From: Tistlia consotensis USBA 355
Lineage (GTDB): Bacteria > Pseudomonadota > Alphaproteobacteria > Kiloniellales > DSM-21159
Direction of reading: 5' to 3'
Length of the DNA: 64,000 bases
Assembly: GCF_900177295.1 (NCBI RefSeq)
Contig: NZ_FWZX01000035.1
Coordinates: forward strand, 1 to 64,000
Translations under genes and position numbers: made by a program
Part shown: positions 17,553 to 26,456 of the stretch, piece by piece
How the letters are laid out: every line of letters starts with the position of its first letter
Numbering within the stretch: the first letter of the stretch is position 1
The notes under the pieces: model-generated
What the model was told of the DNA's origin: nothing
What the model saw: the letters and a program-made list of their open reading frames with translations, nothing else
The model's database searches: none

Positions 17553-18956
17553 ATGGCTGTCGACCTGCCGGCGAGCTACAAGAACCCGCCGCTGATGGCG
17601 ATCGGCGATTCGATGTACCAGGGCGTGCGCTCGCTGACGATGAGCGCGCCGCTGTTCCGCTTCTCGCCGCCGGCCCAGGTCGCCCGCGCGCTCGGCCTCG
17701 ACGAGAAGGCCTTCAGCTATCCCGATCCGCTGCGGCCGCTGATCATCGACATGGAGCCCTTCATCCGGCTGCTGCCGGACCTGGGGGCCATTGACCAGCT
17801 GCTGTCGCTCAACGCGCGCTACTGGACGCGCCGGCCGAGCTCGGGCTCGGGGCGCCTCGCCTTCGAGAACGTCTCGGTCGCCTCGATGGACATCGGCGAC
17901 CTCTACGCCTTCGACTGGGAGCGGCGCTCGCGCCAGGCCGACGCGCTGAAATACAAGGACGCTTCCAGCATCAAGGGCCTGAGCAAGGCCCAGATCCCCG
18001 ACGGCGGCCTCGCCGACGCGCTGCTCGGCCTCAACGCGCGCTTCACCCTCAATCCCTCGGGCTCCGACGCGCTGGAGGGCGTGCAGCCGGTCGAGCTGGT
18101 CAAGCTCCGCGAGCCCGAGATCCTGCTGCTCAACATCGGCAGCAACGAGGGCCTGTTCGACGCCGGCTTCGAGGGCAATCCCAACCTGACCGACCAGCGC
18201 GTCGCCGAGATCGGCAAGCGCTACGAGATCCTCGCCGACCACCTGAAGGAGGTCGGGCCGGGCACCAGGAAGATCATCGTCAACGGCCTGGTGCTGCCGA
18301 GCCAGGTGCCGAACCTGATGCCGGCGCCGGAGTCGATCTCCTACAGCGGCCACCTGCCGGGCCCCGACGGCTACTTCGACAACTACGAGAACCGCATGGG
18401 CTTCGGCTACGGCACCATGACCGGCCAGGAGCTGAAGTGGCAGGACGAGCGGGTCGCGGCGATCAACGCCAACATGGCCGAGACCATGAGGCAGCGGCTC
18501 GGCGACCGGGTCGAGATCGTCGACCTCGCCGAACAGATGCGCCACCTCAACCGCAAGCACCAGCGGCTCAGTGACGACAACGTCATCAAGGCCGGCGGCG
18601 TGTCGATCAGCAACATGATGCTGGAGAGCTACCTCGGCGGCGGCTTCCGCTGGGGCGGCTTCTGCGGCCTCGACGGCATGCACCCCAGCGTCGTCGGCTA
18701 CGGCCGCATCGCCAAGGAGGTGCTGAAGAAGATCGGCCGCGGCGGCGAGAAGGTCGACTACGAGGCTTGCTTCCGCAGCGACAGCCTGCTGACCGACCTG
18801 CCGGGCCTCTGGACCGAGATCATGTTCCTCTACCGCGACTATCGCCGGGCGACCGCCAAGCCGAAGGACGCCCAGGAGAAGGCCCGCATCGACACGCTGG
18901 CGGCCGTCGCCGGCACCGCGCCGGGCCGCAGGGTCCCGCCCGCGCCGGACCGCTGA
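17553..18956 (+). CDS. SGNH/GDSL-type hydrolase-like protein
   Basis: 467 residues. Block I LMAIGDSMYQG with nucleophile candidate Ser20 in GDS, block III-like LLNIGSNEGLF, and block V GLDGMHPSVVGYG supplying the Asp-x-x-His pair. These fit the SGNH fold with esterase or lipase activity. It is longer than most GDSL enzymes and has large insertions between blocks. No signal peptide is visible, so it may act in the cytoplasm. The ribosome site ggggagggggtc is strong. It is transcribed away from gcd across a 167-base gap and stands alone. The substrate is unknown. Confidence 0.75.
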   Translation: MAVDLPASYKNPPLMAIGDSMYQGVRSLTMSAPLFRFSPPAQVARALGLDEKAFSYPDPLRPLIIDMEPFIRLLPDLGAIDQLLSLNARYWTRRPSSGSGRLAFENVSVASMDIGDLYAFDWERRSRQADALKYKDASSIKGLSKAQIPDGGLADALLGLNARFTLNPSGSDALEGVQPVELVKLREPEILLLNIGSNEGLFDAGFEGNPNLTDQRVAEIGKRYEILADHLKEVGPGTRKIIVNGLVLPSQVPNLMPAPESISYSGHLPGPDGYFDNYENRMGFGYGTMTGQELKWQDERVAAINANMAETMRQRLGDRVEIVDLAEQMRHLNRKHQRLSDDNVIKAGGVSISNMMLESYLGGGFRWGGFCGLDGMHPSVVGYGRIAKEVLKKIGRGGEKVDYEACFRSDSLLTDLPGLWTEIMFLYRDYRRATAKPKDAQEKARIDTLAAVAGTAPGRRVPPAPDR

Positions 18957-19495
18957 TCCGGGCCGGGCCTCGGGCAGGTTGGGACTTCCGGCCCGAGACG
19001 GGGGCGGCAGGGTGCGTCGGTGTGAAGAGTGTGATCACAGATCACAGATCCTTGACGACGGCGCCGGCGCTATGGAATGCTTCCGGCGTGATTTCGCTGA
19101 AGAGGGAAGAAGCAGCGCCGCTACGACTGCCTCCCGGCCAACGGCTCCCCGACCTTCCATGTATTCGTCCCTGACGCGAGCGACGGGAAGAAGAGGCCGG
19201 CGGCCGAACCCGAAGTAACCGGTGGCGGGGACTGCCTCCTGCCGGGGTCTCCGGAACCGTTGCCGAGGTGGACGCCGCCCCGGAGGCCTTTGGGGGAAGG
19301 CTGGGGGCGCGGCGGCGAGGGCGGGGGGCCGTGTCCTGGCGCGGGCGTCCGGACCCGGGGGCGCGGGACGCAGGGGCCCGGACGATCGAACGCGCTGCCG
19401 CCCTTCCCATGAAGCGAAGCCGACGCCAGGCCGTCGCCGCACCCGCGGCGGCGGTTCAACAAGAATAAAATCAATATCTTGGGAGGAATGATGCC
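18957..19495. other. 539-base gap before the Liv operon
   Basis: No credible gene is seen. Near 19021-19052 there is tgtgatcaca followed by overlapping gatcacagatcacagatcc repeats, resembling partial CRP-like half-sites. From about 19456 the DNA turns AT-rich (aacaagaataaaatcaatatc) before the strong gggagg ribosome site of the binding-protein gene, so the operon promoter is probably here. No clear -35/-10 pair could be assigned. Confidence 0.5.
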
Positions 19496-20725
19496 ATGAA
19501 GAGTCTTGCCGCAGTCGCAATCCTGTCCGTGGGCGCCGCCCTGGCGGTGCCGGCCCACGCCGATCCCCTGAAGATCGGGATCATCGAAAGCCTCTCGGGG
19601 GCCCAGACCTCGACCGGCCGTCTCTTCGCCGCGGGCGTCCAGTACGGCGTCAAGGACATCAACGCCAAGGGCGGCTTCAACGGCGAGCCGGTCGAGGTCG
19701 TCGAGTACGACAACGCCGGCGGCTCGACCGGCGCCGCGGACAAGTTCAAGCAGGCGGTCGCCGACGGCGTGAACATCGTCGTGCAGGGCGCCTCCTCGGC
19801 GATCGCCGGGCAGATCACCGAGGACGTGCGCAAGCACAACCTGCGCAATCCCGGCAAGGAGATCATCTTCATCAACGTCGGCGCCGAGGCGATGGCGCTG
19901 ACCGGCGAGAAGTGCCACTTCTACCACTTCCGCTACACCACGACCGCGCCGATGCGGGTCAACGCCCTGGTCAAGGCCATGAAGGCGGCAGGCGACCTCG
20001 GCACCCGGGTCTACTCGCTGAACCAGAACTACTCCTGGGGCCAGGACATGCAGGCGGCGATCGAGGCCGCGGCGCCGATGGGCGGCTACAAGGTCGTCGG
20101 CGAGGTCCTGCACGACGTCAACAAGATCCAGGACTTCTCGCCCTTCGTCGCCAAGATCAAGGAGGCGAACCCGGACACCGTGATCACCGGCAACTGGTCG
20201 AACGACCTGCTGCTGCTGATGAAGGCGACCGGCGACGCCGGCCTCAAGGTCCGTTTCGGCACCGCCTTCCTCGACCAGCCGGGCAACATCGCCAACGCCG
20301 GCGAGACGGCCCTCGGCCACTACATCGCCAACAACTACGACAACGCCGCCGGCGACGCCGCCTTCGCGGAAGACTACAAGAAGGTGATGGGCCACTACCC
20401 GCTGTTCGTCGAGCCCCAGACCGTGTTCGCGATGAAGTCGCTGCAGCTGGCCCTGGCCAAGCTCGACTTCCACGGCGGCGCGATCGACACCACCAAGATC
20501 GCCCTGGCGCTCGAGGACACGACCTACGACAGCCCGGTCGGCCCGATCTCGGTGCGCAAGGCCGACCACCAGACGATCCGCCCGGTCGTCGTCTCCAAGG
20601 TCGTCAAGGATCCGAAGTATCCGGCCGACGGCACCGACCTCGGCTTCGCGCCGGTCTCGGTCGTGCCCGGTGCCGAGGCGATCTATCCGGTCCAGTCGTC
20701 CTGCGAGATGAAGCGCCCGAGCTGA
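19496..20725 (+). CDS. Branched-chain amino acid-type ABC transporter substrate-binding protein
   Basis: 409 residues with a clear signal peptide (residues 1-22, ending VPAHA). The periplasmic type 1 binding fold starts LKIGIIESLSGAQTSTGR and contains GQITEDVRKHN, SLNQNYSWGQDMQ and AKIKEANPDTVITGNW. It delivers ligand to the LivH/LivM channel encoded next. It is first in a six-gene strand, followed by a 15-bp-stem hairpin. The ligand is not necessarily an amino acid, since this family also carries amides, urea and aromatic acids. Context (an SDR and GntR downstream) does not settle it. Confidence 0.9.
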   Translation: MKSLAAVAILSVGAALAVPAHADPLKIGIIESLSGAQTSTGRLFAAGVQYGVKDINAKGGFNGEPVEVVEYDNAGGSTGAADKFKQAVADGVNIVVQGASSAIAGQITEDVRKHNLRNPGKEIIFINVGAEAMALTGEKCHFYHFRYTTTAPMRVNALVKAMKAAGDLGTRVYSLNQNYSWGQDMQAAIEAAAPMGGYKVVGEVLHDVNKIQDFSPFVAKIKEANPDTVITGNWSNDLLLLMKATGDAGLKVRFGTAFLDQPGNIANAGETALGHYIANNYDNAAGDAAFAEDYKKVMGHYPLFVEPQTVFAMKSLQLALAKLDFHGGAIDTTKIALALEDTTYDSPVGPISVRKADHQTIRPVVVSKVVKDPKYPADGTDLGFAPVSVVPGAEAIYPVQSSCEMKRPS

Positions 20726-20743
20726 CGCCGGACGGGGAACAGG

Positions 20744-20779
20744 TCCCGCCGGGTCCGCCGCCGCGCGGATCCGGCGGGA
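20744..20779 (+). terminator. Intercistronic hairpin after the binding-protein gene
   Basis: The arm at 20744-20758 (tcccgccgggtccgc) pairs with 20765-20779 over 15 bp with one G-T pair and loop cgccgc. No T-tract follows. It is positioned 18 bases after the stop and 48 before livH, like the hairpins after the two dctP genes, so probably sets a higher level of binding protein. Confidence 0.5.
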
Positions 20780-20827
20780 TCGAGCCCCTTCGTCCCTGCA
20801 CCGGCCCCTGCTTCCGGAGGGCGAGCG

Positions 20828-21769
20828 TTGGAATTCGCCATCATTTCCGCCTTGAACGGCGTGATCTACGGCCTGCTGCTGTTCATGGTCTCGGCGGGCC
20901 TGACCCTGATCTTCGGCATGATGGGCGTGCTGAACTTCGCCCACGCCTCCTTCTACATGCTGGGCGCCTACGTCGCCTACACGCTGTCCTCGCTGGTCGG
21001 CTTCTGGGCCGGCCTGCTGGTCGCCCCGCTGGTCGTCGGCCTCGTCGGCCTGCTGGTCGAGCGCTATCTGCTGCGCCGGATCCACGCCTTCGGCCACGCC
21101 CACGAGCTGCTGCTGACCTTCGGGCTGGCGCTGATCTTCGAGGAGCTGGTGAAGCTCTTCTACGGCGACTTCCCGGTGAACTACCAGATGCCGGACAACC
21201 TGCGCTTCGCCGCCTTCACGGTCTTCGGCACGGACTATCCCTTCTACCGCCTGTTCATCGGCGGGGTCGCGCTGGCCATGTTCCTGGTCCTCTACCTGCT
21301 GCTGTCGCGGACCCGGATCGGCATCGTGGTGCGCGCCGCGGAGCGCCTGCCGAGCATGGCCGAGGCGCTGGGCCACAACATTCCCCTGGTCTTCATGAGC
21401 GTGTTCGGCGCCGGTGCCGCGCTCGCCGGCCTGGGCGGCGCGGTCGCCGGCGCCTTCTTCCCGACCAATCCCAACATGGCCCTGGAGCTCGGCGTGATCG
21501 TCTTCGTGGTGGTCGTGGTCGGCGGCCTGGGCTCGCTCAAGGGCTCCCTGGTCGCCTCCCTGCTGATCGGCCTCTTCTCCTCCTTCGCGGTCGGCATCGA
21601 CTGGTCCCTGGCCAGCCTCTTCGACCTGGTCGGCCTCGGCCCCTGGGCGCGCTCGCTGGGCGGGCTGATGACCATGACGGTCTCCTCGATCAGCGGCACC
21701 ATCCCCTTCGTGCTGATGCTGGTCGTCCTGCTGGTGCGCCCGGCCGGCCTGATGGGCGAGCGCAGTTGA
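20828..21769 (+). CDS. livH: Branched-chain-type ABC transporter permease LivH
   Basis: 313 residues with 8 or so membrane segments. Starts from TTG at 20828 with ribosome site ccggaggg. Family signatures: ALNGVIYGLLLFMVSAGLTLIFGMMGVLNFAHAS near the N-terminus and VVVVVGGLGSLKGSLVASLLIGL in the C-terminal half (the coupling-helix region). It forms the channel with LivM, encoded 14 bases downstream. The use of TTG may help keep permease levels low relative to the binding protein. Confidence 0.9.
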   Translation: MEFAIISALNGVIYGLLLFMVSAGLTLIFGMMGVLNFAHASFYMLGAYVAYTLSSLVGFWAGLLVAPLVVGLVGLLVERYLLRRIHAFGHAHELLLTFGLALIFEELVKLFYGDFPVNYQMPDNLRFAAFTVFGTDYPFYRLFIGGVALAMFLVLYLLLSRTRIGIVVRAAERLPSMAEALGHNIPLVFMSVFGAGAALAGLGGAVAGAFFPTNPNMALELGVIVFVVVVVGGLGSLKGSLVASLLIGLFSSFAVGIDWSLASLFDLVGLGPWARSLGGLMTMTVSSISGTIPFVLMLVVLLVRPAGLMGERS

Positions 21770-21783
21770 GGAGCCGCCCGCCC

Positions 21784-23112
21784 GTGAGCCCGCCCGTGAG
21801 CCCGTCCGTGAGAACGCCGCTCCTCCTCGCCCTCGTCCTGGCCCTGCTGATCGGCCTGCCGCCCTTTCTCGACCTCGGCCTGCAGAACGCCCTGGTCAAC
21901 GTGCTGATCGCCGGCCTCTTCGCGCTCGCCTTCAACCTGCTGGTCGGCCAGGCCGGCCTGCTGTCCTTCGGCCATGCCGCCTACTTCGGGATCGGCGCCT
22001 TCGCGACGCTGCACCTGATGCGCGCGGTCGAGGACGGCCTCGCCTTCCCGACGCCGCTGCTGCCGCTCGCCGGCGCGGCGGCCGGCCTCGCGGTCGGCGC
22101 CGTCGCCGGCTTCTTCGCGACCCTGCGCTCGGGCGTCTACTTCGCCCTGGTGACCCTGGCGATCGCCGAGCTGTTCCATTCCCTGGCGCCGCACTGGGAG
22201 GGGCTGTTCGGCGGCGAGGCCGGCCTGTCGTCGATGCGCATGCCCTGGGGCGGCCTGATCTTCGGCTCGACCCTGGAGGTCTACTACCTGGCGCTCGGCT
22301 GGGTGACGCTGTCGGTCTGGCTGCTCTGGGCCTATACCCGGACCCCCTTCGGGCGCCTGACCCTGGCCCTGCGCGACAACGAGCAGCGGGTCCGCTTCCT
22401 GGGCTACGACGCCCATGCCACCAAGGTGATCGTCTTCGCGATCTCCGCGATGTTCTCCGGCGTCGCCGGGGCGCTGCAGGCGATCTCCAACGAGACCGCC
22501 AACTATTCGCTCTTCTCCGCCCACGTCTCGGCCGGGGTCGTCCTCAACACCTTCGTCGGCGGCTCGACGGTCTTCTTCGGGCCGGCGCTCGGCGCCGCGG
22601 CCTTCACGCTCTTCGACCACCTGGTCTCCGACCTGACCCGCTCCTGGCAGCTCTATCAGGGCCTGATCTTCGTGCTGGTGATGCTGTTCGCGCCGGGCGG
22701 CATCGGCGGCATCGTCCAGCACCATCTGCGCCACCGCCGCCAGCTCGACTGGTCCCGGCTCGCCGGCCCCTATGCGCTGGCCGGCCTGGGCGGGGCGCTG
22801 GTCGCGGCCGGGATGGTGTTCATGATCGAAAGCCTGAGCGTGCTGTTCGGCGAGGGCTACGCGGTGCTGCGCCGCGACGCCGGCGGCGGCCATCCGCCCT
22901 TCGAGGCCTTCGGGGCGCAGTGGGACCCGGCCGGTCCGCTGACCTGGGGCCTGCCGCTGGCGCTGTTCCTGGCCGGGCTGTTCCTGATCGCGCGGGCCCG
23001 GCGCGACATCGCCGCGCTGTGGGAGTCCGTCCGCTCGGCCCCCGCCGGCCGGCCGGCCGGCCGGGGTCCGGAGGCCTCGGCGCGCTCCGCCCCGTCGGGC
23101 TCGCCGTCATGA
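21784..23112 (+). CDS. livM: Branched-chain-type ABC transporter permease LivM
   Basis: About 442 residues. Core LivM segment LVNVLIAGLFALAFNLLVGQAGLLSFGHAAYFG and FATLRSGVYFALVTLA, plus TFVGGSTVFFGPALGAAAF. Start codon is uncertain: three in-frame GTGs (21784, 21796, 21808) lie within near-identical 12-base units gtgagcccg(c/t)cc. The first has the ggag site at suitable distance. The C-terminus is extended by about 100 residues past the usual end, with two more hydrophobic stretches and a Gly/Pro/Arg-rich tail. Its stop overlaps the livG start. Confidence 0.87.
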   Translation: MSPPVSPSVRTPLLLALVLALLIGLPPFLDLGLQNALVNVLIAGLFALAFNLLVGQAGLLSFGHAAYFGIGAFATLHLMRAVEDGLAFPTPLLPLAGAAAGLAVGAVAGFFATLRSGVYFALVTLAIAELFHSLAPHWEGLFGGEAGLSSMRMPWGGLIFGSTLEVYYLALGWVTLSVWLLWAYTRTPFGRLTLALRDNEQRVRFLGYDAHATKVIVFAISAMFSGVAGALQAISNETANYSLFSAHVSAGVVLNTFVGGSTVFFGPALGAAAFTLFDHLVSDLTRSWQLYQGLIFVLVMLFAPGGIGGIVQHHLRHRRQLDWSRLAGPYALAGLGGALVAAGMVFMIESLSVLFGEGYAVLRRDAGGGHPPFEAFGAQWDPAGPLTWGLPLALFLAGLFLIARARRDIAALWESVRSAPAGRPAGRGPEASARSAPSGSPS

Positions 23113-23918
23113 GCGCGTCGCCTCCCGCCCTCGAGCTCGTCGGCGTCGCCAAGTCCTTCGGTGCGATCCCGGTCGTCCGCGGCGTCGATCTGCAGATCCC
23201 GGCCGGCGAGCGCCACGCGGTGATCGGGCCGAACGGCGCCGGCAAGTCGACCCTGTTCAACCTGGTCTCCGGCCTGTTCCCGCTCTCGGGCGGCGACATC
23301 CGGCTGCGCGGGCGCAGCATCGCCGGCCTGCCGCCGCACCGGATCAACCGCAGCGGCCTCGCGCGCTCCTTCCAGATCACCAACATCTTCCACCGGCTCA
23401 GCGTGTTCGAGAACCTGCGGATCGGCGTGATGGCGCGCCACGGCCTGCGCTTCGGCCTGTTCCGGCCGGTCGCCCGGATGCGCCAAGTCAACGAGGAGGC
23501 CCGCGCGATCCTCGCCCTGGTCCGCCTCGAGGCGCGGGCCGAGGACTTGGCCGGCGACCTGACCTATTCGGAGCAGCGCGCCCTGGAGATCGGCATGACG
23601 CTGACCACCGGCGCCGACGTCATCCTGCTCGACGAGCCGACCGCCGGCATGTCGCGCGAGGAGACCGACCGCGCCGTCGAGCTGATCCGCGAGGTCACCG
23701 CGGGCAAGACCCTGCTGATGGTCGAGCACGACATGAGCGTCGTCTTCAGCCTCTGCGACCGGGTCTCGGTGCTGGTCTACGGCGAGATCCTGGCGACCGA
23801 CACGCCCGAGCGCATCAGCGCCAACCGCGCGGTCCAGGAGGCCTATCTCGGCGAGGAGCCGGACGAGAGTTCGGGCCGGGATTTCGGCCAGGATTCGGGC
23901 GGGGAGGCGGCGCCATGA
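23109..23918 (+). CDS. livG: ABC transporter ATP-binding protein LivG
   Basis: 269 residues. Walker A GPNGAGKST (about 41-49), Q-loop in ARSFQITN, signature LTYSEQRALEIGM and Walker B VILLDEPTAGMS with the H-loop MVEHDMSVV (about 208). Overlaps livM by 4 bases (atga) and its own stop overlaps livF. It couples ATP hydrolysis to transport with LivF. All catalytic residues are intact, in contrast to the partner LivF. Confidence 0.92.
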   Translation: MSASPPALELVGVAKSFGAIPVVRGVDLQIPAGERHAVIGPNGAGKSTLFNLVSGLFPLSGGDIRLRGRSIAGLPPHRINRSGLARSFQITNIFHRLSVFENLRIGVMARHGLRFGLFRPVARMRQVNEEARAILALVRLEARAEDLAGDLTYSEQRALEIGMTLTTGADVILLDEPTAGMSREETDRAVELIREVTAGKTLLMVEHDMSVVFSLCDRVSVLVYGEILATDTPERISANRAVQEAYLGEEPDESSGRDFGQDSGGEAAP

Positions 23919-24625
23919 GCCTGCTCGAGGTCCGGGGCCTGCATGCGCACTACGGCAAGAGCCACATCCTGCACGGCGTCGACCTGGCGATCCCCGAGGC
24001 GGCCGTCGTCTCGCTGCTCGGGCGCAACGGCTCGGGCCGCTCGACGACGCTCAAGGCGATCATGGGGCTGGTGCCGCCCTCGGCCGGCTCGGTGCGCCTC
24101 GCCGGGCGCGATCTCACCGGCCGGCGGCCCTTCGTCATCTGCCGCCAGGGCATCGGCTTCGTGCCCGAGGAGCGGCTGGTCTTCGCCAACCTGACCGTCG
24201 AGGAGAACCTGGCGATGGGGGTGCAGACGCCGACACCCGGCGCGCCCGCCTGGAGCGTCGCCGAGATGTACGACTACTTCCCGCGCCTCAGGGAGCGCCG
24301 CCTGATCCGGGCCGGCCATCTCTCCGGCGGCGAGCAGCAGATGCTGACGATCTGCCGCTCGCTGCTCGGCAACCCGCGCGTCCTGCTGATCGACGAGCCG
24401 ACCGAGGGCCTGGCGCCCAGGATCGTCGAGGTCGTGATGGAGGTGATCCTCGACATCGGCCGCCGCGGCGTCGCCGTGGTGCTGGTCGAGCAGAAGCTGA
24501 CCATCGCGCTCAAGGTCGCCGCCCAGGTCCTGGTCATGGGCCACGGCGAGATCGTCTTCCGCGGCACGCCCGACGAGCTGGCCGGCGATCCCGAGGTCCG
24601 CCGCAACTGGCTCGAGGTGGCATGA
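23915..24625 (+). CDS. livF: ABC transporter ATP-binding protein LivF, Walker A Lys replaced by Arg
   Basis: 236 residues, matching LivF. Signature LSGGEQQMLTICRSLLGNPR, Walker B VLLIDEPTEGLAPR and the LVEQKLTIALK His-loop equivalent (Gln in place of His, usual for LivF). The P-loop reads LLGRNGSGRSTTLKAIMG, so the normally invariant Lys is Arg (codon cgc at 24037-24039 in ...ggctcgggccgctcg). The rest of the protein looks intact and ordered, so this is not simple decay. Either a tolerated variant of this subfamily or a degenerate ATPase site paired with intact LivG. Confidence 0.88.
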   Translation: MSLLEVRGLHAHYGKSHILHGVDLAIPEAAVVSLLGRNGSGRSTTLKAIMGLVPPSAGSVRLAGRDLTGRRPFVICRQGIGFVPEERLVFANLTVEENLAMGVQTPTPGAPAWSVAEMYDYFPRLRERRLIRAGHLSGGEQQMLTICRSLLGNPRVLLIDEPTEGLAPRIVEVVMEVILDIGRRGVAVVLVEQKLTIALKVAAQVLVMGHGEIVFRGTPDELAGDPEVRRNWLEVA

Positions 24626-24650
24626 CGTGACCGTCAGAGAAAGGCAGTCG

Positions 24651-25439
24651 ATGAAGCTGTTCGAACGGATGCGGCCGCGCGCCGGCCTGCGGGTGCTGGT
24701 CACCGCCGGCGCCGCCGGCATCGGCGCGGTGATCGCCGAGGCCTTCCTGGAGGCCGGTGCCCGGGTCCTGGTCTGCGACCTCGACGCCGAGGCGCTCGGG
24801 CAATTCGCCGCGCGCCATCCCGAGGCGGCGACGACCCTGGCCGACGTCGCCGACCCGGCCGCGGTCGAGCGCCTCTTCGCCGAGGTCGCGGCGCGCCTGG
24901 GCGGCCTCGACGTGCTGGTCAACAATGCCGGGATCTCCGGCCCGACCGGGCCGATCGACCAGCTGCCGGTCGAGGAGATCCGGCGCACGCTCGACGTCGA
25001 CCTGCTGGGGCAGTTCCTCGTGGTCCGGCTGGCGGCCCCGCTGCTGCGCGCCGGCGGCGAGGGCGCGATCGTCAACCTCTCCTCGGTCGCCGGCCGGCTC
25101 GGCTACGGCCTGCGCACGCCCTACGCCGCCGCCAAGTGGGGCGTCATCGGCCTGACCGCCAGCCTGGCCAAGGAGCTCGGCCCCGAGGGCATCCGCGTCA
25201 ACGCGATCCTGCCGGGCGTCGTGCGCGGCGCGCGCATCGAGCGGGTCATCCGCGACCGCGCGGCGGCCGCCGGCCTGTCCTACGAGGAAATGGAGGCGCA
25301 GTACCTGAAGCTGGTCTCGCTGCGCCGCATGGTCGAGCCGGAGGACGTCGCGGCGATGGCGCTGTTCCTCTGCTCGCCGGCCGGCGCCAGCATCTCCGGC
25401 CAGGCGCTCAGCGTCTGCGGCAACGTCGAGACCCTGTAG
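24651..25439 (+). CDS. SDR family oxidoreductase
   Basis: About 262 residues. Nucleotide-binding VTAGAAGIGAVIAEAFLEAGA (TAGAAGIG in place of the usual TGxxxGIG), DVADPAAVERL, NNAG, catalytic Ser in VNLSSVAGRLG and YAAAKWG (Tyr-Lys). Ends with a SISGQALSVCGNVETL motif typical of classical SDRs. The ATG at 24651 has an aaaggcag site. A GTG at 24627 is possible and would begin 2 bases after the livF stop. It is last in the Liv operon, so it probably oxidises the imported compound or a derivative. A 20-bp palindrome starts at its stop codon. Confidence 0.87.
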   Translation: MKLFERMRPRAGLRVLVTAGAAGIGAVIAEAFLEAGARVLVCDLDAEALGQFAARHPEAATTLADVADPAAVERLFAEVAARLGGLDVLVNNAGISGPTGPIDQLPVEEIRRTLDVDLLGQFLVVRLAAPLLRAGGEGAIVNLSSVAGRLGYGLRTPYAAAKWGVIGLTASLAKELGPEGIRVNAILPGVVRGARIERVIRDRAAAAGLSYEEMEAQYLKLVSLRRMVEPEDVAAMALFLCSPAGASISGQALSVCGNVETL

Positions 25440-25458
25440 GCCGGATCGCGATCCGGCC
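25439..25458. terminator. Perfect palindrome at operon end
   Basis: ggccggatcg/cgatccggcc is a perfect 20-bp palindrome beginning at the last base of the SDR stop codon, between convergent SDR and GntR genes. No T-tract is present. Probably a bidirectional 3'-end hairpin. Confidence 0.45.
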
Positions 25459-25494
25459 TGACGAATTGCTCGCCCGATGTCCTAGGCTTCCGCC

Positions 25495-26226
25495 TCAGCC
25501 GACCTCGGCGGGCTGGCGGGCAGCCGGCGCCTCCACCGGCTCGGCCTCGCGGGACGCCGCATAGTAGCGGCGGATCGCGTAGTGCGCGGCGCGGATGTCG
25601 AGGGCGATCGCCCGCCGCGCCGCGACCCGGTCCTTCTGCACGATCGCCTCGATCGCCTCCTCGTGGATCTGGACGCCGATGTCGAAGACCCGGCCGAAGA
25701 GGTCTCTGTCGTGCCGCGAGGCGGCCAGGATCGGGCCGGTCCTCAGCCAGAGGTTCGAGATGATGTCCAGGAGCTGCGGGTAGCGGGCGGCCCGGTAGAG
25801 CTCGAAGTGGAAGGCCTGGTTGGCGGCGAGGGCGGCCTCCAGGTCCCTCCCCTGCGTCGCCTCCAGCATCGTCGCGTTGTGCTGTTTCAGCTTGTCGATC
25901 AGCAGCGGGTCCTTCGACAGGCAGGCCTTCTCGGTCGCGAAGCCCTCCACCTGCATGCGGATCCGGATGTATTCCTCGTGGACGCTGGCGACGTAGGGGG
26001 CGACCCGCAGCAGGCGGTCGGAGGACTGCTCCAGCCCCTTCTCCGCGACCAGCCGCTTGACCGCCTCGCGCACCGGCATCGGGCTGGTGCCCAGCGCCTT
26101 GGCGAGGCCGCGGATCGAGACCTGCTCGCCCGGCAGGAAGCGGCCCTTCAGCAGGGCCAGCCTCAGGCTCTGGTAGACCCGTTCCTGGACCGTCGTGACG
26201 TCAACGGGGGAGAGTTCGCTGCGCAT
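25495..26226 (-). CDS. GntR-family (FCD) transcriptional regulator
   Basis: 243 residues. Winged helix at about 10-80: VQERVYQSLRLALLKGRFLPGE, ISIRGLAKALG-type recognition segment and SPMPVREAVKRLVAE. The FCD domain (about 90-225) has QAFHFELYRAARYPQ and a HEEAIEAI His. It is convergent with the Liv/SDR operon and probably controls it. No paired operator could be identified by eye. Weak ribosome site at the chosen ATG (26226). Confidence 0.88.
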   Translation of the reverse strand: MRSELSPVDVTTVQERVYQSLRLALLKGRFLPGEQVSIRGLAKALGTSPMPVREAVKRLVAEKGLEQSSDRLLRVAPYVASVHEEYIRIRMQVEGFATEKACLSKDPLLIDKLKQHNATMLEATQGRDLEAALAANQAFHFELYRAARYPQLLDIISNLWLRTGPILAASRHDRDLFGRVFDIGVQIHEEAIEAIVQKDRVAARRAIALDIRAAHYAIRRYYAASREAEPVEAPAARQPAEVG

Positions 26227-26456
26227 GCGCGGTTTCCATCGTGGCCAACTTTATCGTCCTGACTGCTGCGCACGCCGTTCCGCCGGTCAGGGAGCGCGGT
26301 CGAGACCGGGATCGTGCGGCCCGCCGCGCGCTTCCTCGAGGCAGCGGCAGCCTGCGGATCCGCTTCATTACAGTATAGGGCAAGCGGCGAGAGGCCCCAG
26401 AGCTTTCCGGCCTCGCGCAGGCACGGCACCCGCCCCGGAACGCCGCCGGCCCGGCC

